64,000 bases of DNA. Origin: Hyperoodon ampullatus. Its lineage: Eukaryota; Chordata; Mammalia; Artiodactyla; Ziphiidae. The DNA lies in assembly GCA_949752795.1 (NCBI GenBank), contig CATKHW010000008.1, positions 3,038,001 through 3,102,000 on the forward strand, given 5' to 3'. The notes under the pieces were generated by a model. It worked only from the letters and a program-made list of their open reading frames with translations, was not told the DNA's origin and did no database searches. This document shows positions 1 to 13,540 of this stretch, piece after piece; the first letter of the stretch is position 1; each line of letters starts with the position of its first letter. A program made the position numbers and the translations under genes.

Positions 1-2195
1 CTCCATGATGCATGTCATCAGAATGCTCCATGGCCTTCTCATCACAATGATTCATGCCCTTGTCATCACAATGCTCCAAGACCCCTTTAATCACAGTTCT
101 CCATGCCCCTTTTCATCTCAATTCTCCATGAACCCTGTCATCACAATGCACCATGCCCATCATCATAATGCTTCATGCTATTGTCATCACAATGAAATCA
201 AAATGCTCCATGACATCTGTCATCAAAATGCTCCAAACCGTTGTGATCACAATGTTCATAACACTTGTCTTCACAACGCCCCATGACTCTCGTCATCACA
301 ATTATCCACGGACTTCTCATCACAATACTCCATGACCTTTGCCATCACAATGCTCAATACACTGGTCATCACAATGCTCCCTGACACTTGTCATCAGTAT
401 ACTCCGTGAACCCTGTCATGACAAGGCTACATGCCTTTTTCATCACAATGATCCATGCCGTTTTCATCACAATGCTCCAAGACCCCTGTAATCACAATGC
501 TCCATGCCCTGGTCATCACAGTGCTTCATGACGCATGTCATCAGAATGCTCCATGGCCTTCTCATCACAATGCTCCATGCCCTTGTCATCACAATGCTCC
601 AAGGCTCCTTTAATCACAATGCTCCATGCCCCATTTCATCAGAATGCTCCATGAGACTTGTCATCACAAAGCTCCATAGACTTCTCATCACAATGCTCCA
701 GGATCTTGTCATCACAATGCTCCATTCCCTTGTCATCACAATGCTCCTTGACCCCTGTCATCACAATACTCCATGAACATTTTCAGCCCAGTGCTCCATG
801 AACTTCTCATCACAATGCTCCATGACCCCTGTCATCACAATGCTCCATGACCACTGTCATCACAATGCTCCATGACCCCTTACAACACAATAATCAGAGA
901 CTTTTATCATCAAAATGCTCCCTGACCATTGTCATCACAAGGATCCGTGCCCTTGCCATCCCAATTCTCCATGACCGCTGTAATCACAATGCTCCGTGAT
1001 GCTTGTCTTCACAGTGCTCCATGAAACTTGTCATCACGATGCTCCATGCCTTTGTCAACAAAATGCTACATGACATTGTCATCACAATGCCCAATGCGCT
1101 TGTCATCAAAATCGTCCATGAAACTTTGGATCACATTGCTTCATGCCCTTGTCATCACAATGCTCCATGCTGCTTGAAATCAAAATGATCCATGACCTGT
1201 CATCACAATGCTCCAAAACCTTGTGATCACAATGTTCCATAATCCTTGACATTACAATGATCCATGATGCCTGTCATCACAATACTCCATGCCATTGTCA
1301 TCACAATGCTCCATGACCATCGTCATCACAAAGCTCAATACACTTGTCATCACAACGCTCACTGACACTTGTTGTCAGAATGATCCTTGAAACCTGTCAT
1401 GAAAAGGCTCCATGCATTTTTCATCACAATGATCCATGCCATTTTCTTCACAATGCTCCATGCCATTGTCATCACAATACTCCACAAGCTTATCATCAGA
1501 ATGCTCCATGCCCTTGTCATCAAAATAATCCATGACTACTGTCATCACAATAATCCATGAAACTTGTTAGACCAATTTTCCATGCCACTGTCATCACAAT
1601 GCTCCATGCCCTTGTCATCAGAAAGCTCCATGACGCATGTCATCAGAATGCTACATTGCCTTCTCATCACAATGCTCCATGCCCTTGTCATCACAATGCT
1701 CCAAGACCAATTTAATCACAATTCTCCATGCCCCTTTTCATCTCAATGCTCCATGAACCCTGTCATCACAATGCACCATGCTCATCATCATAATGCTTTA
1801 TGCTATGGTCATCACAATGAAATCAAAATGCTCCATGAACTCTATCATCACAATGCGCCAAACCCTTGTGATCACAATGTTCCATAACACTTGTCATCAC
1901 AACGCCCCATGACCCTCGTCATCACAATTATCCATGGTTTTCTCAACACAATGCTCCATGACCTTTATCAACACAATGCTCAATATACTTGTCATCACAA
2001 TTCTCCCTGACACTTGTCGTCAGTATGCTCCTTGAACCCTGTCATAACAAGGCTCCATGCATTTTCCATCACAATGATGCATGCCCTTTTCATCACAATG
2101 CTCCAAGGCCCCTTAATCACAATGCTCCATGCCCTTTTCATCACAATGCTCCAAGCCCTTGTCATCACAATCCTCCATGACACTTGGCATCACAA
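1..2195 (+). repeat. Higher-order segment A (first copy)
   Basis: This ~2.2-kb ordered series of variant units recurs almost base for base at 3164-5333. The offset is 3163 bp until about position 830. There the first copy has one extra 25-bp unit, and the offset becomes 3138. By eye the copies differ by scattered substitutions only, at roughly the 1-2% level. The left edge is the window edge, so the segment may begin earlier. Confidence 0.9.
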
Positions 2196-2197
2196 TG

Positions 2198-2345
2198 CTC
2201 CAAGCCCTTGTCATCACAATGCTCCATTACCTTTCTCATCACAATCCTCCATGACACTTGGCGTCACAATGCTCCAAGCCCTTGTCATCACAATGCTCCA
2301 TTACCTTTCTCATCACAATCCTCCATGACACTTGGCGTCACAATG
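2198..2345 (+). repeat. Perfect 74-bp tandem duplication of a three-unit block
   Basis: Two successive 74-bp blocks (2198-2271 and 2272-2345) are identical by eye. Each is one 24-bp unit (CTCCAAGCCC...) followed by two 25-bp units (CTCCATTACC... and CTCCATGACACTTGGCG...). This is a very recent local duplication in register with the unit length, as expected from unequal exchange or replication slippage. Confidence 0.9.
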
Positions 2346-3089
2346 CTCCATGCCCTTTTCATCACAATTCGCCATGCCCACTGTCATCACAATAATCCAT
2401 AAAACTTGTTACACCAATTTTCCATGCCACTGTCTTCACAATGCTCCATGCCCTTGTCATCACAAAACTACATGACGCATGTCATCAGAATGCTCCATTG
2501 CCTTCTCATCACAATGCTCCATGCCTTTGTCATCATAATGCTCCAAAACCACTTTAATCACAATGCTCCTTGCCACTTTTCATCTCAATTCTCCATGAAC
2601 CCTGTCATCACAATGCACCATGCCCATCATCATAATGCTTCATGCTATTGTCATCACAATGAAATCAAAATGCTCCATGACCTATGTCATCACCATGCTC
2701 CAAACCCTGGTTATCACAATGTTCCATAGCACTTGTCATGACAACGCCCCATGACGCTCGTCATCACAATTATCCATGGTTTTCTCATCACAATGCTCCA
2801 TGACCTTTGTCATCACAATGCTCAATACACTTGTCATCACAATGCTCCTTGACCCCTGTCATCACAACACTCCATGAATATTTTCAGCCCAATGCTCCAT
2901 GACCTTCTCATCACAATGCTCCATGACCCTTGGCATCACAATGCTGAATGCCATTGTCATCACAATGCTCAATGAAATCTCTCATCACATTGCTCCATGC
3001 CCTTGTCATCACAATGCTCCATTACACCTGTCATAACAATGCCCCATGACCCCTGCCATCACAATGTTTCCCAGCCTTGTCATCACAAT
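2258..3089 (+). repeat. Higher-order segment C (first copy)
   Basis: An ~830-bp run of variant units repeats at 6666-7497 with a constant 4408-bp offset. Shared rare markers include CACAATTCGCC, ACCAATTTTCC, CATCACCATG and AATGTTTCCCAGCC. It lies directly after segment A here but not after the second copy of A, so A and C have duplicated independently. Confidence 0.85.
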
Positions 3090-3163
3090 GCTCCATGACA
3101 CTTGTCATCACAATGCTCCAAGACCCTGTAATCACAATGCTCCATGCGCTTGTCATCACAAAG

Positions 3164-5333
3164 CTCCATGATGCATGTCATCAGAATGCTCCATGGCCTT
3201 CTCATCACAATGATCCATGCCCTTGTCATCACAATGCTCCAAGACCCCTTTAATCACAGTTCTCCATGCCCCTTTTCATCTCAATTCTCCATGAACCCTG
3301 TCATCACAATGCACCATGCCCATCATCATAATGCTTCATGCTATTGTCATCACAATGAAATCAAAATGCTCCATGACATCTGTCATCAAAATGCTCCAAA
3401 CTGTTGTGATCACAATGTTCATAACACTTGTCTTCACAACGCCCCATGACTCTCGTCATCACAATTATCCACGGACTTCTCATCACAATACTCCATGACC
3501 TTTGTCATCACAATGCTCAATACACTGGTCATCACAATGCTCCCTGACACTTGTCATCAGTATACTCCGTGAACCCTGTCATGACAAGGCTACATGCCTT
3601 TTTCATCACAATGATCCATGCCGTTTTCATCACAATGCTCCAAGACCCCTGTAATCACAATGCTCCATGCCCTGGTCATCACAGTGCTTCATGACGCATG
3701 TCATCAGAATGCTCCATGGCCTTCTCATCACAATGCTCCATGCCCTTGTCATCACAATGCTCCAAGGCTCCTTTAATCACAATGCTCCATGCCCCATTTC
3801 ATCAGAATGCTCCATGAGACTTGTCATCACAAAGCTCCATAGACTTCTCATCACAATGCTCCAGGATCTTGTCATCACAATGCTCCATTCCCTTGTCATC
3901 ACAATGCTCCTTGACCCCTGTCATCACAATACTCCATGAACATTTTCAGCCCAGTGCTCCATGAACTTCTCATCACAATGCTCCATGACCACTGTCATCA
4001 CAATGCTCCATGACCCCTTACAACACAATAATCAGAGACTTTTATCATCAAAATGCTCCCTGACCATTGTCATCACAAGGATCCGTGCCCTTGCCATCCC
4101 AATTTTCCATGACCGCTGTAATCACAATGCTCCGTGATGCTTGTCTTCACAGTGCTCCATGAAACTTGTCATCACGGTGCTCCAGGCCTTTGTCAGCAAA
4201 ATGCTACATGACATTGTCATCACAATGCCCAATGTGCTTGTCATCAAAATCTTCCATGAAACTTTGGATCACATTGCTTCATGCCCTTGTCATCACAATG
4301 CTCCATGCTCCTTGAAATCAAAATGATCCATGACCTGTCATCACAATGCTCCAAAACCTTGTGATCACAATGTTCCATAACCCTTGACATCACAATGATC
4401 AATGATGCCTGTCATCACAATACTCCATGCCATTGTCATCACAATGCTCCATGACCATCGTCATCACAAAGCTCAATACACTTGTCATCACAACGCTCAC
4501 TGACACTTGTTGTCAGAATGATCCTTGAAACCTGTCATGAAAAGGCTCCATGCATTTTTCATCACAATGATCCATGCCATTTTCTTCACAATGCTCCATG
4601 CCATTGTCATCACAATACTCCACAAGCTTATCATCAGAATGCTCCATGCCCTTGTCATCAAAATAATCCATGACTACTGTCATCACAATAATCCATGAAA
4701 CTTGTTAGACCAATTTTCCATGCCACTGTCATCACAATGCTCCATGCCCTTGTCATCAGAAAGCTCCATGACGCATGTCATCAGAATGCTACATTGCCTT
4801 CTCATCACAATGCTCCATGCCCTTGTCATCACAATGCTCCAAGACCAATTTAATCACAATTCTCCATGCCCCTTTTCATCTCAATGCTCCATGAACCCTG
4901 TCATCACAATGCACCATGCTCATCATCATAATGCTTTATGCTATGGTCATCACAATGAAATCAAAATGCTCCATGAACTCTGTCATCACAATGCGCCAAA
5001 CCCTTGTGATCACAATGTTCTATAATACTTGTCATCACAACGCCCCATGACCATCGTCATCACAGTTATCCATGGTTTTCTCAACACAATGCTCCATGAC
5101 CTTTGTCAACACAATGCTCAATATACTTGTCATCACAATTCTCCCTGACACTTGTCGTCAGTATGCTCCTTGAACCCTGTCATAACAAGGCTCCATGCCT
5201 TTTCCATCACAATGATGCATGCCCTTTTCATCACAATGCTCCAAGACCCCTTAATCACAATGCTCCATGCCCTTTTCATCACAATGCTCCAAGCCCTTGT
5301 CATCACAATCCTCCATGACACTTGGCAGCACAA
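3164..5333 (+). repeat. Higher-order segment A (second copy)
   Basis: This is the near-identical second copy of 1-2195, one 25-bp unit shorter near 3990. The match ends around 5333, where this copy reads CTTGGCAGCACAATG and then continues with units not found after the first copy. The sharp end marks a recombination breakpoint within the array. Confidence 0.9.
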
Positions 5334-6665
5334 TGCTCCATGCCATTGTCATCACAATGGACCACCGCATATGTCATCACAGTGCTCACTGACACCTGTC
5401 TTCACAATACTGTATCACCTTGTCATCACAATGCTCCATGCCCTTGTCATCACAAAGCGCCATGCCCACTGTCATCACAATAATCCATAAAACCTGTCAG
5501 AGCTATGCTCTATGGACCTGTCATCACAATGCTCCATGCCCTTTTCATCACAATGCTCCATGACCCCTGTCATCACAATGTTCCATAACCCCTGTCATCA
5601 AAATATTCGATGACAGTTCTCATCAAATTGCTCCATGACCCTGTCATCACAATACACGCTGCCCTTCTAATCACAATGCACGACACACTTGTCATCAAAG
5701 TGCTCCATGACCTTTGTCATCACAAAGCTCCATGACCCTTTGCATCACAATGTTCCATGCCATTGTCATCACAATGCTTCATGAAGCCTCTCATCACATT
5801 GTTCCATGTCCTGGTCATCACAAAGCTCCAAGACGCTTGTCATCAAAATGCTTGATGCCCTTCTAATCACAATGCTCCATGCCCTTGTCATTACAATCCT
5901 TCAAGACCCATGTATCAGAGTGTTCCATGACCTGTCATCACAATGCTCCAAAACCTTGTGATCACAATATTCCATAACACTTGACATCACTATGCTCCAT
6001 GATGCCTGTCATCACAATACTACATGCCCTTGTCATCACAATGCTCCATGACCATTTTCATCACAATGCTCAATACACTTGTCATCACAATGCTCCCTGA
6101 CACTTGTTCTCAGAATGCTCCTTTAAATCTGTCATGAAAAGGCTCCATGCATTTTTCATCACAATGATCCATGCCCTTTTCATCATAATGCTCCATGCAA
6201 TTGTCATCACAATACTACACAAGCTTATCATCAGAATGCTCCATGACCCCTGTCATCACAATGTTCCATGACCTCTGTCATCACAATGCTCCATGACGCC
6301 TGTCATCAGAATGCTCCATGCCCCTTGTCATTGTGGTGTTCCATCATGCTCGTCATCACAGTTATCCATTTTTCTCCTCATCACAGTGCTCCATGGTCTT
6401 TCGATCACAATGCTCCATTCCCTGGTCATAACAATGCTCCATGTCCCTTGTCATCACAATTCTCCACGTTCTTGTCATCACAATGCTCCATGACACTACT
6501 CATCACAATTTTACATGCTCTTGTCATCACAATTCTCCACGCACCTGTCATCGAAATGTCCCATGACACCTGTCATAGCAATATCCATGGCTTTGTCATC
6601 AAAATGCTTCATACCTTGTCATCAAAATTCTCAATGCCCGTTTTCATCACAATGCTCCATGACCC

Positions 6666-7497
6666 TTGTTATCACAATGCTCCAAGCCCTTGTCATCACA
6701 ATGCTCCATTACCTTTCTCATCACAATCCTCCATGACACTTGGCGTCACAATGCTCCATGCCCTTTTCATCACAATTCGCCATGCCCACTGTCATCACAA
6801 TAATCCATAAAACTTGTTACACCAATTTTCCATGCCACTGTCTTCACAATGCTCCATGCCCTTGTCATCACAAAACTACATGACGCATGTCATCAGAATG
6901 CTCCATTGCCTTCTCATCACAATGCTCCATGCCTTTGTCATCATAATGCTCCAAAACCACTTTAATCACAATGCTCCTTGCCACTTTTCATCTCAATTAT
7001 CCATGAACCCTGTCATCACAATGCACCATGCCCAACATCATAATGCTTCATGCTATTGTCATCACAATGAAATCAAAATGCTCCATGACCTATGTCATCA
7101 CCATGCTCCAAACCCTGGTTATCACAATGTTCCATAACACTTGTCATGACAACGCCCCATGACGCTCGTCATCACAATTATCCATGGTTTTCTCATCACA
7201 ATGCTCCATGACCTTTGTCATCACAATGCTCAATACACTTGTCATCACAATGCTCCTTGACCCCTGTCATCACAATACTCCATGAATATTTTCAGCCCAA
7301 TGCTCCATGACCTTCTCATCACAATGCTCCATGACCCTTGGCATCACAATGCTGAATGCCATTGTCATCACAATGCTCAATGAAATCTCTCATCACATTG
7401 CTCCATGCCCTTGTCATCACAATGCTCCATTACACCTGTCATAACAATGCTCCATGACCCCTGCCATCACAATGTTTCCCAGCCTTGTCATCACAAG
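6666..7497 (+). repeat. Higher-order segment C (second copy)
   Basis: This is the partner of 2258-3089. The match begins where GTTATCACAATG here replaces GGCGTCACAATG, and it fades after AATGTTTCCCAGCC. Only scattered single-base differences are visible between the copies. Confidence 0.85.
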
Positions 7498-8370
7498 GCT
7501 CCATGACCCTTGTCATCACAATGCTCCAAGACCTCTGTAATCACAATTCTCCATGCCCCTTTTCATCTCAATTCTCCATCAACCCTGTCATCACAATGCA
7601 CCATGCTCATCATCATAATGATTCATGCTATTGTCATAACTATGAAATCAAAATGCTCCATGACCTCTGGCATCACAAAGCTGCAAACCCTTCTGATCGC
7701 AATGTTCCATGACACTTGTCATCACAATGTCCCATGACGCTCGTCATCACAATTATGCTAGGTTTTCTCATCACAATGCTCCATGACCGTTGTCAACACA
7801 ATGCTCAATACACTTGTCATCTCAGTGCTCCCTGACACTTGTCATCACTATGCTCCTTGAACACTGTCATGACAAGGCTCCCTGCATTTTTCATCACAAT
7901 GATGCATTCCCTTTTCTTCACAATGCTCCAAGACCCCTGTTATCACAATGCTCCATGACTCCAGTCATCATAATGCTTCATGACATTTCTCATCACAATG
8001 GTCCATGACCTTGTCACACAAAGCGCTGTGACCTTTGTCACCACAATGCTCCATGAACATTTTATCACAGTGCTCTGTGACCCTTGTCATCACAAAGCTC
8101 CATGCCTTTGGCAGCACAATGCTCCATCACCCTTGTCATCACAATGCTCGATGCGCGTGTCAGCACAATGCTCCATAAACAATGTCATCACAATTCGCCA
8201 TGCACTTGTCATCACAATGCTCAACATCCTTGTCATCAAAATGCTCCATAAACCTTGTCATCACAATGCTCCATGCACTTATCAAAATGCTCTCTCACCA
8301 CTGATATCTCAATGTTCCACCACTAGTCATCACAATACCCCCTCAAACCTGTCATCACAATGTTCCATTA
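7325..8370 (+). repeat. Higher-order segment E (first copy)
   Basis: About 1.05 kb of ordered variants corresponds to 12523-13540 at an offset near 5197 bp. The run carries the GAAATCAAAATG module and continues to the CACTAGTCATC module near 8321. Divergence is visibly greater than between the two A copies, so this duplication is older or less homogenised. Confidence 0.7.
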
Positions 8371-11253
8371 CCCCTGTCATCACAATGCTCCATGCCATTA
8401 CCATCACAGTGCTCTATGACACCTGACATCACAAATTTCCATAACCCCTGTATTCAAAATGCTCCATGACCCTTTTCATCACAAAGCTCCATGATCCCTG
8501 ACATCACAATGTTCTATAACCTCTGTCATCAAAATGTTCCATGACCATTTTCATCAAATTGTTCCATGAACCTGTCATCACAATGCTCCCTGCCCTTCTC
8601 ATCACAATGCACCAGGCCCTTGTCATCAAAATGCTCTATGACATTTGTCATCACAAAGCTCCATGACCTTTGGCATCACAATGTTCCATTCCATTATCAT
8701 CACAGTGCTCCATGGACCCTCTCATCACATTGCTCCATGCACTTGTCATCCCAAATCTCCATGACGCTCGTCATCACAATGCTCGATGCCCTTCTCATCA
8801 CAATGCTCCATGCCATTGTCATTACAATCCTGCATGATCTATGTATCACAGTGTTCCATGCCCTTGTCATCACACTGCTGCATGCCCACTCTCTTCACAA
8901 TAATCGATGAAACTTTTCAGACCATTGTCCCATATCCTTGTCATCACAGTGCTCCATTACCCTTGTCATAACAATGCTCCATGACCCCTGCCATCACAGG
9001 ATTCCACGGTTTTGTCATCACAAGCTTCCATGACCCTTGTCATCACAATGCTCCAAGACCCCTGTAATCACAAATCTCGATGCCCTTGTCATCACAAAGC
9101 TCCATGACACATGTCATCAGAATGCTCCATGGCCTTCTCCTAACAGTGCTCCATGCCCTTGTCATCACTATGCTCCAACACCCCTGGAATCACAATGCTC
9201 CTTGCCCCTTTACATCTCAATGCTCCATCAACCCTGTCATCTCAATTCACCGTGCCCATCACCATAATATTTAATGCATTTGTCATCACAATGAAATCAA
9301 AATGCTCAATGCCGTCTGTCATTACAATGCACCAAATCCTTGTGATCACAATGTTCCATAACACTTGTCAACACAATGTCCCATTACGCTGGTCATCACA
9401 ATTATCCATGGTCTTCTCTCACAATGCTCCAATCCCTTGTCATCAGAATGCTCCATTACATTTGTCATCACAATCCTCCATGACACGTGGCTTCACAGTG
9501 CTCCATGCCATTGTCATCACAATGCACCATGACATATGTCATCACAATGCTCCCTGACACCTGTCCTCACCATACTCAATGACCTGGTCATATCAATGCT
9601 CCATGCGGCTGTCATCACAGTGCGCCATGCCCACTATCATCACAATAATCAATGAAAGTTGTCAGACCAATGATCCATGCTCCTGTCATCACAATGCTCC
9701 ATGCCTTTGTCATCACAATTGTCCGTGACTCCAGTCATCACAATGCTTCATGACCTTTGTCCTAAAAATGGTCCATAACCTCGTCATCACAGGGCTCAGT
9801 GAACTTTGTCACCATAATGCTCCATGAACTTTTCATAACAATGCTCTGTGACCCTTGTGATCACAATGCTCAATGCCTTTGTCAGCAGAGTGCTCCATGA
9901 CCCATGTTATCACAATGCTCCATGGGCTTATCAGAAAAATGCTCCATGACCCATGTCATCACAATGTGCCATGCACTTGTCATCACAATGTTCCACAACT
10001 TTATCACCACAATACTCTATAAAGCTTTTCATCACAAAGCTCCATGCACTTCTCAGCAAAATGCACTTTCACCACTGATATCAAAATGTTCCATGACTAG
10101 TCATTACAATACTCCCTCACGCCTGTCATGACAATGTTCCACGTCCTTGTCATCACAAGGCTCCATGACCCTTGTCATCACAATGCTCCAAGACCCCTGT
10201 AATCACAATGCTTCATGCTCTTGTCATGACATAGCTACATGACGCTAGTCATCAGACAGCTCCATGGCCTTAGCATCCCAATGTTCCATGCCCTTTTCAT
10301 CACAATGCTCCAACAACCCTGTAATCACAATGCTCCATGCCTCTTTTCATCTCAATGCTCCATGAACCCTGTCATCACAATGCACCGTGCCCATCACCAT
10401 AATATTTCAAGCTATTGTCATCACACTGAAATGAAAATGCTCAATGACCTCTGTCATCACAATGCACCAAACCCTTCTGATTACAGTGTTCCATAACACT
10501 TGTCATCACAATGCCCCATGACACTGGTCATCACAATTATCCATGGTCTTCTCATCACAATGCTCCATGATCTTTGTCATCACAATGCTCAATACACTTA
10601 TCATCACAATGCTCCCTGACAGTTGTCATCAGTATGCTCCTTGAAGCCTGTCATGACAAGGCTCCATGCATTTTTAATCACAATGATCCATTCCCTTTTC
10701 ATCACAATGCTCCAAGACCCCTGTAATCACAATGCTCCATGTCCTAGTCATCACAAAGCTCCATGATGCATGTCATCAGAATGCTCCATTGCCTTCTCAT
10801 CACAATGCTCCATGCCCTTGTAATCATATTGCTTCAAAAACCCTGTAATCTCAATGCTCCATGCACCTTTTCATCAGAATGCTCCATGCCCTTGTCATCA
10901 CAATGCTCCATGACCCTTGTCATCACAATGTTCCAAGCCCTTGTCATCAAAATGCTCCATTACCTTTGTCATCACATTCCTCCATGACATTTAGTATCAC
11001 AATGCTCCATGCCATTGTCATCACAATGGACAATGACATATGTCATCACAATGCTCCCTGAAACCTGTCTTCACAATACTCCATGACCTTGTCATCACAA
11101 TGTTCCATGCCCTTGTCATCACAATGCGCCATGCCCACTGTCATCACAATATTCCATGAAAATTGTCAGACCAATGTTCCATGCCACTGTCATCACAATG
11201 CTCCTTGCCCTTTTCATCACAATGCTCCATGACCCCTGTCATCACAATGTTCT

Positions 11254-12395
11254 GTGACTCCAGTCATCACAATGCTTCATGACATTTGTCCTCACAATGT
11301 TCCTTGCCCTCGTCACACAAGGCTCTGTGATCTTTGTCACCACAATGCTCCATGAAATTTTCATCACAATGCTCTGTGTCCCTTGTCATCACAATGCTCC
11401 ATGCCTTTGTCAGCACAATGCTCCATGACACTTGTCATCAAAATGCTCCATCTGCTTGTCAGCACAATGCTCAATGACACATGTCATCACAATGTGCCAT
11501 GCTCTTTTCATCACAATGCTCCACATCCTTTTCATTGCTATGCTCCATAAAACTTCTCATCACAATGCTCCATGCACTTCTCATCAAAATGCTCCCTCAC
11601 CACATATATCACAATGTTCCATAACTAGTCATCACAATACTCGCTCACCCCTGTCATCACAATGTTCCATGACCACTGTTATCACAGTGCTACATGCCCT
11701 TATCATCACAATGCTCCATAACCCCTGACATCACAATGTTACATAACCCCTGTCATCAAAATATTCCATGACCCTTTTATTCAAATTGCTCCATGACCAC
11801 TGTCATCACAATGCTCCGTGACTCCAGTCATCACAATGATTCATGACCTTTCTCATCACAATGGTCCATGCCCTCGTCACACAAGGCTCTGTGATCTTTG
11901 TCACCACAATGCTCCATGAAATTTTCATCACAATGCTCTGTGTCCCTTGTCATCACAATGCTCCATGACTTTGTCAGCACAATGCTCCATGACACTTGTC
12001 ATCAAAATGCTCCATGCGCTTGTCAGCACAATACTCCATGACACATGTCATCACAATGTGCCAAGCCCTTTTCATCACAATGCTCCACATCCTTTTCATT
12101 GCTATGCTCCATAAAACTTGTCATCACAATGCTCCATGCACTTCTCATCAAAATGCTCTCTCACCACATATATCACAATGTTCCGTCACTAGTCATCACA
12201 ATAATCGCTCACCCCTGTCATCACAATGTTCCATGACCAATGTCATCACAGTGCTACATGCCCTTATCATCACAATGCTCCATGACTCCAGACATCACAA
12301 TGTTTCATATCCCCTGTCACAAAATCCTCCATGACCAATTTCATCACAATGCTTCATGACCCCTGACATCCCAGTGCTCCATAACACCTGTCATC
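11254..12395 (+). repeat. 564-bp tandem higher-order duplication
   Basis: The block 11254-11817, starting GTGACTCCAGTCATCAC, is followed immediately by a second copy from 11818 to about 12395. Both carry the same sequence of markers: CGTCACACAAGG, TTTGTCACCACAATG, GTCAGCACAATG, TTTTCATTGCTATG, ACCACATATATCAC and the ACTAGTC unit. The second copy has about two additional units near its end. Substitutions between copies are scattered. Confidence 0.8.
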
Positions 12396-12522
12396 AAAAT
12401 ATTCCATGACCCTTTTATTCAAATTGCAACATGACCCTGTCATCACAATGCTCCCGGCCCTTCTCATCACAATGCACCACGCCCTTGTCATCAAAATGCC
12501 CCATGACATTTTTCATCACAAA

Positions 12523-13540
12523 TCTCCATGACCCTTGGCATCACAATGCTCCATGCCATTGTCATCACAATGCTCAATGAAATCTCTCCTCGCATTGCTC
12601 CATGCCCTTTTCATCACAATGCTCCATTACACCTGTCATAACAATGTTCCATGACCCCTGCCATCACAATGTTCCACGGCCTTGTCATCACAAGGCTCCA
12701 TGATCCTTGTCATCACAATGCTCCAAGACATCTGTAATCACAATTCTCCATGCCACTTTTCATCTCAATGCTCCATGAACATTGTCATCACAATGCACCA
12801 TGCCCATCATCATAATGATTCATGCTATTGTCATCACAATGAAATCAAAATGCTCCATGTCCTCTGTCATCACAATGCTCCAAACCCTTCTGATCACAAT
12901 GTTCCATAACACTTGTCATCACATGCCCCATGACGCTCGTCATCACAATTATGTAAGGTCTTCTCATCACAATGCTCCATGACCTTTGTCACCACAATGC
13001 TCAATACACTTGGCATCACAGTGCTTGCTGACACTTGTCATCAGTATGCTCCTTGAACACTGTCATGACAAGGCTCCATGCCTTTTTCATCACAATGATC
13101 CTTTCCCTTTTCATGACAATGTTCCAAGACCCCCGTTATCACAATGCTCCGTGACTCCAGTCATCACAATGCTTCATGACATTTGTCATCACAATGCTCC
13201 ATCACCTCGTCACACAAAGCTCTGTGATCTTTGTCACCCCAATGCTCCATGAAATTTTTATCACAATGCTCTGTGACCCTTGTCATCACAAAGCTCCGTG
13301 CCTTTGTCATCACAGTGCTCGATGCGTGTGTCAGCACAATGCTCCGTGACTCCTGTCATCACAATGCACCATGCATTTGTCATAACAATTCTCCACATCC
13401 TTGTCATCATAATGCTCCATAATCCTTGTCATCACAATGCTCCATGCACTTCTCCTCAAAATGCCTTCTCACCACTGAGATCACAATGTTCCATCACTAG
13501 TCATCACAATACTCCCTCACCCCTGTCATCACAATATTCC
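12523..13540 (+). repeat. Higher-order segment E (second copy)
   Basis: This is the partner of 7325-8370. It retains the GAAATCAAAATG, TTCTGATCACAATG, AATACACTTG and CCATCACTAG markers in the same order, with moderate divergence and small indels. Confidence 0.7.

Noticed and set aside
6268..6810. 180-codon open frame as a possible gene
   Set aside because: It is composed only of satellite units in rotating frames. It has no non-repeat domain and similar frames exist throughout the array.
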